From the NCBI RefSeq assembly GCF_017884005.1, contig NZ_QFAY01000016.1, positions 1 to 14,427 on the forward strand: a DNA stretch of 14,427 bases, written 5' to 3'. The notes under the pieces were generated by a model. The model made no database searches. It was given only the letters and a program-made list of their open reading frames with translations, and was not told the origin of the DNA. Origin of the DNA: Streptococcus panodentis. Lineage in GTDB: Bacteria; Bacillota; Bacilli; Lactobacillales; Streptococcaceae. Made by a program: the position numbers and the translations under genes. This document shows, in pieces, positions 13,310 through 14,427 of this stretch; the stretch's first letter is position 1; every line of letters starts with the position of its first letter.

Positions 13310-13948
13310 TCAGCTTGCTATCAGCCACAGCAAGACTTCTATTGATTTCAATAACTGCGTAACCTTGCTGGCAAATACATCCCTGTCAGCTGCCAGTTCC
13401 TGCTCCAATTCCTTGCGCAAAAGGCTTGTTTCAATATAGGATTCATAGCAGGTCAGCTGCCAGAGCGGCGCGTCATAGTTCATCATGACAGCCTCCTGAT
13501 CCAGCTGCTTGCTGACCCGGACAGCCTGCAGATCCGCATGACTGGCCAAATCGGCCTGGTAGTCAGAAATATCATCCAGAATACGCTGACCGACCATGTT
13601 TTCCAAGACCGACAGCAGAAGTCCCATCTGCTCACATTTTTCATCCTGAAAAGCAAGGTGCAGTTCTCTCTGATTCTTTAAAAAATAAGTATACAATTTG
13701 GTCAGTTTAAATAGTCGTGGATACACAGCAGAGTCTTCAAGTCTTGTAATGGGCATCCTGATGCCATCATCGGCTGAAGTTGCTTTTTTAGGCTGATTAG
13801 AATACACAATCTGAATATGGTGGTCCTTGAGAAAGCCTCTGGCCGCCGGCGTCAGTTTTTCATTGTTTTCTAACTCAAAGATGCCCTTGTCGGCAAGAGC
13901 TCCTTCTCGACGGAGCTTTCTAATCTTAGCTTCTGTAAAAACTGACAT
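13310..13948 (-). CDS. EutT-like / cobalamin adenosyltransferase-family protein
   Basis: 212-residue protein with an EutT-type N-terminus: MSVFTEAKIRKL, then KLTPAARGFLKDHHIQIVY (about residues 30-48), which parallels the LTPSAREL segment of EutT. The C-terminal part is a helical bundle, mostly charged, consistent with the cobalamin adenosyltransferase fold. Known EutT attaches the adenosyl group to cob(I)alamin and uses a HX11CCX2C metal motif; that motif is absent here. Activity is therefore uncertain and a structural or accessory role is possible. The ATG at 13946-13948 has AGAAGGA nine bases upstream and yields the family-like start. The frame is open to a GTG at 14059, but that codon lies in a dispersed repeat and lacks a convincing site. 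Placed between a hexamer shell gene and pduL; supplying adenosylcobalamin to PduC would fit the context. Confidence 0.7.
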   Translation of the reverse strand: MSVFTEAKIRKLRREGALADKGIFELENNEKLTPAARGFLKDHHIQIVYSNQPKKATSADDGIRMPITRLEDSAVYPRLFKLTKLYTYFLKNQRELHLAFQDEKCEQMGLLLSVLENMVGQRILDDISDYQADLASHADLQAVRVSKQLDQEAVMMNYDAPLWQLTCYESYIETSLLRKELEQELAADRDVFASKVTQLLKSIEVLLWLIAS

Positions 13949-14043
13949 GTATTCACATCCTTCTACATATGGTTTTTCATCAGAGACAGGGAGCAGGATT
14001 CGAGCAGGCGCTGTCTTGACACTTCCCTGCGGAAGTTTTATTT

Positions 14044-14119
14044 CCAGTCTCTTTGCCACGCTTTCCCATTTCTGGGCTCGGGCTGAGACTGTCCCGCTCT
14101 TATCCTGTCTGCTCCCGCT
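14044..14119 (-). repeat. Repeat-rich spacer between the shell gene and the EutT-like gene
   Basis: On the minus strand, CCAGAAATGGGAAAGCGTGG and its continuation (14076-14044) align closely with CCTAGAAATGAGAAAGCGAG and its continuation (9808-9775) in the eutQ-pduB gap. AGCGGGAGCAGACAGGA (14119-14103) is an exact reverse copy of 2591-2607. The possible GTG start at 14059 of the EutT-like frame falls inside this repeat, which supports the downstream ATG at 13948 as the real start. Confidence 0.5.
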
Positions 14120-14150
14120 CAGTGTGAATTCTCATAGCCTGAGTATCAGA

Positions 14151-14426
14151 TTACTTAGGCAGAATCACTTCGACTTCTGCGTGCGGACGTGGAATGACAT
14201 GGACAGAAACCAATTCGCCGACATTTTCAGCAGCTGCTGCCCCAGCATCGGTCGCTGCCTTCACAGCGCCCACATCTCCGCGGACCATAACGGTTACCAA
14301 GCCGGCTCCGACTTTTTCTTTGCCGACCAAGCTAACATTAGCTGCCTTGACCATTGCATCGGCTGCTTCAATCGCGCCGACCAGTCCTTTTGTTTCTACC
14401 ATTCCTAATGCATTTGCGTTTGCCAT
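14151..14426 (-). CDS. pduJ: BMC hexamer shell protein (PduA/PduJ type)
   Basis: 91-residue single-domain BMC shell protein that forms the flat hexameric tiles of the compartment. It has the whole family signature: [20 protein letters not shown] (6-25), [19 protein letters not shown] and [11 protein letters not shown] near the end, including the edge lysine (K27) and the arginine of the PRPH segment used in hexamer contacts. The pore loop is G40-A41-G42 where Salmonella PduA and PduJ have GSG. The sequence is a mix of PduA-like and PduJ-like choices; pduJ is preferred because pduL, pduM and pduN follow. The ATG is one base from the window edge, so its ribosome binding site and any upstream genes cannot be seen, but the protein looks complete. 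A 202-base gap with repeats separates it from the EutT-like gene. Confidence 0.92.
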   Translation of the reverse strand: MANANALGMVETKGLVGAIEAADAMVKAANVSLVGKEKVGAGLVTVMVRGDVGAVKAATDAGAAAAENVGELVSVHVIPRPHAEVEVILPK

Positions 14427-14427
14427 G

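Noticed and set aside
13949..14059. N-terminal extension of the EutT-like protein from a GTG at 14059
   Set aside because: The GTG lies in a dispersed repeat with no good ribosome binding site, while the ATG at 13948 has AGAAGGA at nine bases and gives the family-like N-terminus.
1..14427. CRISPR array, tRNA or rRNA genes, transposase genes
   Set aside because: No regular spaced repeats, cloverleaf-like stretches, ribosomal RNA segments or transposase-like proteins were seen in the window.

Overview
The window is one long stretch of a propanediol/diol-type bacterial microcompartment (BMC) locus, with every credible gene on the minus strand. Sixteen genes read from right to left in the order BMC hexamer shell (pduA/J type), EutT-like protein, pduL, pduM, pduN, eutH, eutQ, then a 687-base non-coding gap, then pduB, pduC, pduD, pduE, pduG, pduH, a stand-alone GlcG/PduO-C domain protein, glpF-type channel and ackA/pduW-type kinase. 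Gene content, AAGGAG-type ribosome binding sites and short intergenic repeats resembling those I know from streptococci suggest a low-GC Firmicute. Streptococcus sanguinis, or a close relative carrying the large cobalamin/pdu/eut island, is the best guess; this is inference, not a database result.

Functionally the genes form a near-continuous pathway. GlpF would admit a small polyol (1,2-propanediol or glycerol). PduCDE, the B12-dependent diol dehydratase, converts it to an aldehyde, and PduG/PduH exchange damaged cofactor on the dehydratase. PduL takes the acyl-CoA made by an aldehyde dehydrogenase (PduP, not in this window) to acyl-phosphate, and the AckA-family kinase recovers ATP from it. 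Shell parts are a hexamer (14151-14426), trimer-forming PduB and pentamer vertex PduN; PduM is a probable internal or structural component. EutH, EutQ and the EutT-like protein are ethanolamine-type components embedded in the pdu order, so the locus is a pdu/eut mosaic. No ethanolamine lyase (eutBC), pduP, pduQ, pduS/T/U/V, pocR or cobalamin synthesis gene lies in the window.

The coding regions look intact: no frameshift or premature stop was found, and all dehydratase and PduL metal-site residues are in place. Several long open frames start too early; the starts given here were moved to internal codons with good ribosome binding sites. The most unusual material is intergenic: a roughly 159-base nested inverted-repeat (MITE-like) element between the EutT-like gene and pduL, a multi-arm foldback element between glpF and ackA, dispersed repeats shared between distant gaps, and a long leader before pduB with a catabolite-control (cre) candidate near its end. 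I do not see a wholly new system; the interest lies in the hybrid gene composition, altered parts (short PduB, Ala at the shell pore, EutT without its metal motif, EutQ trimmed to a cupin with a targeting-like helix) and the intergenic elements.
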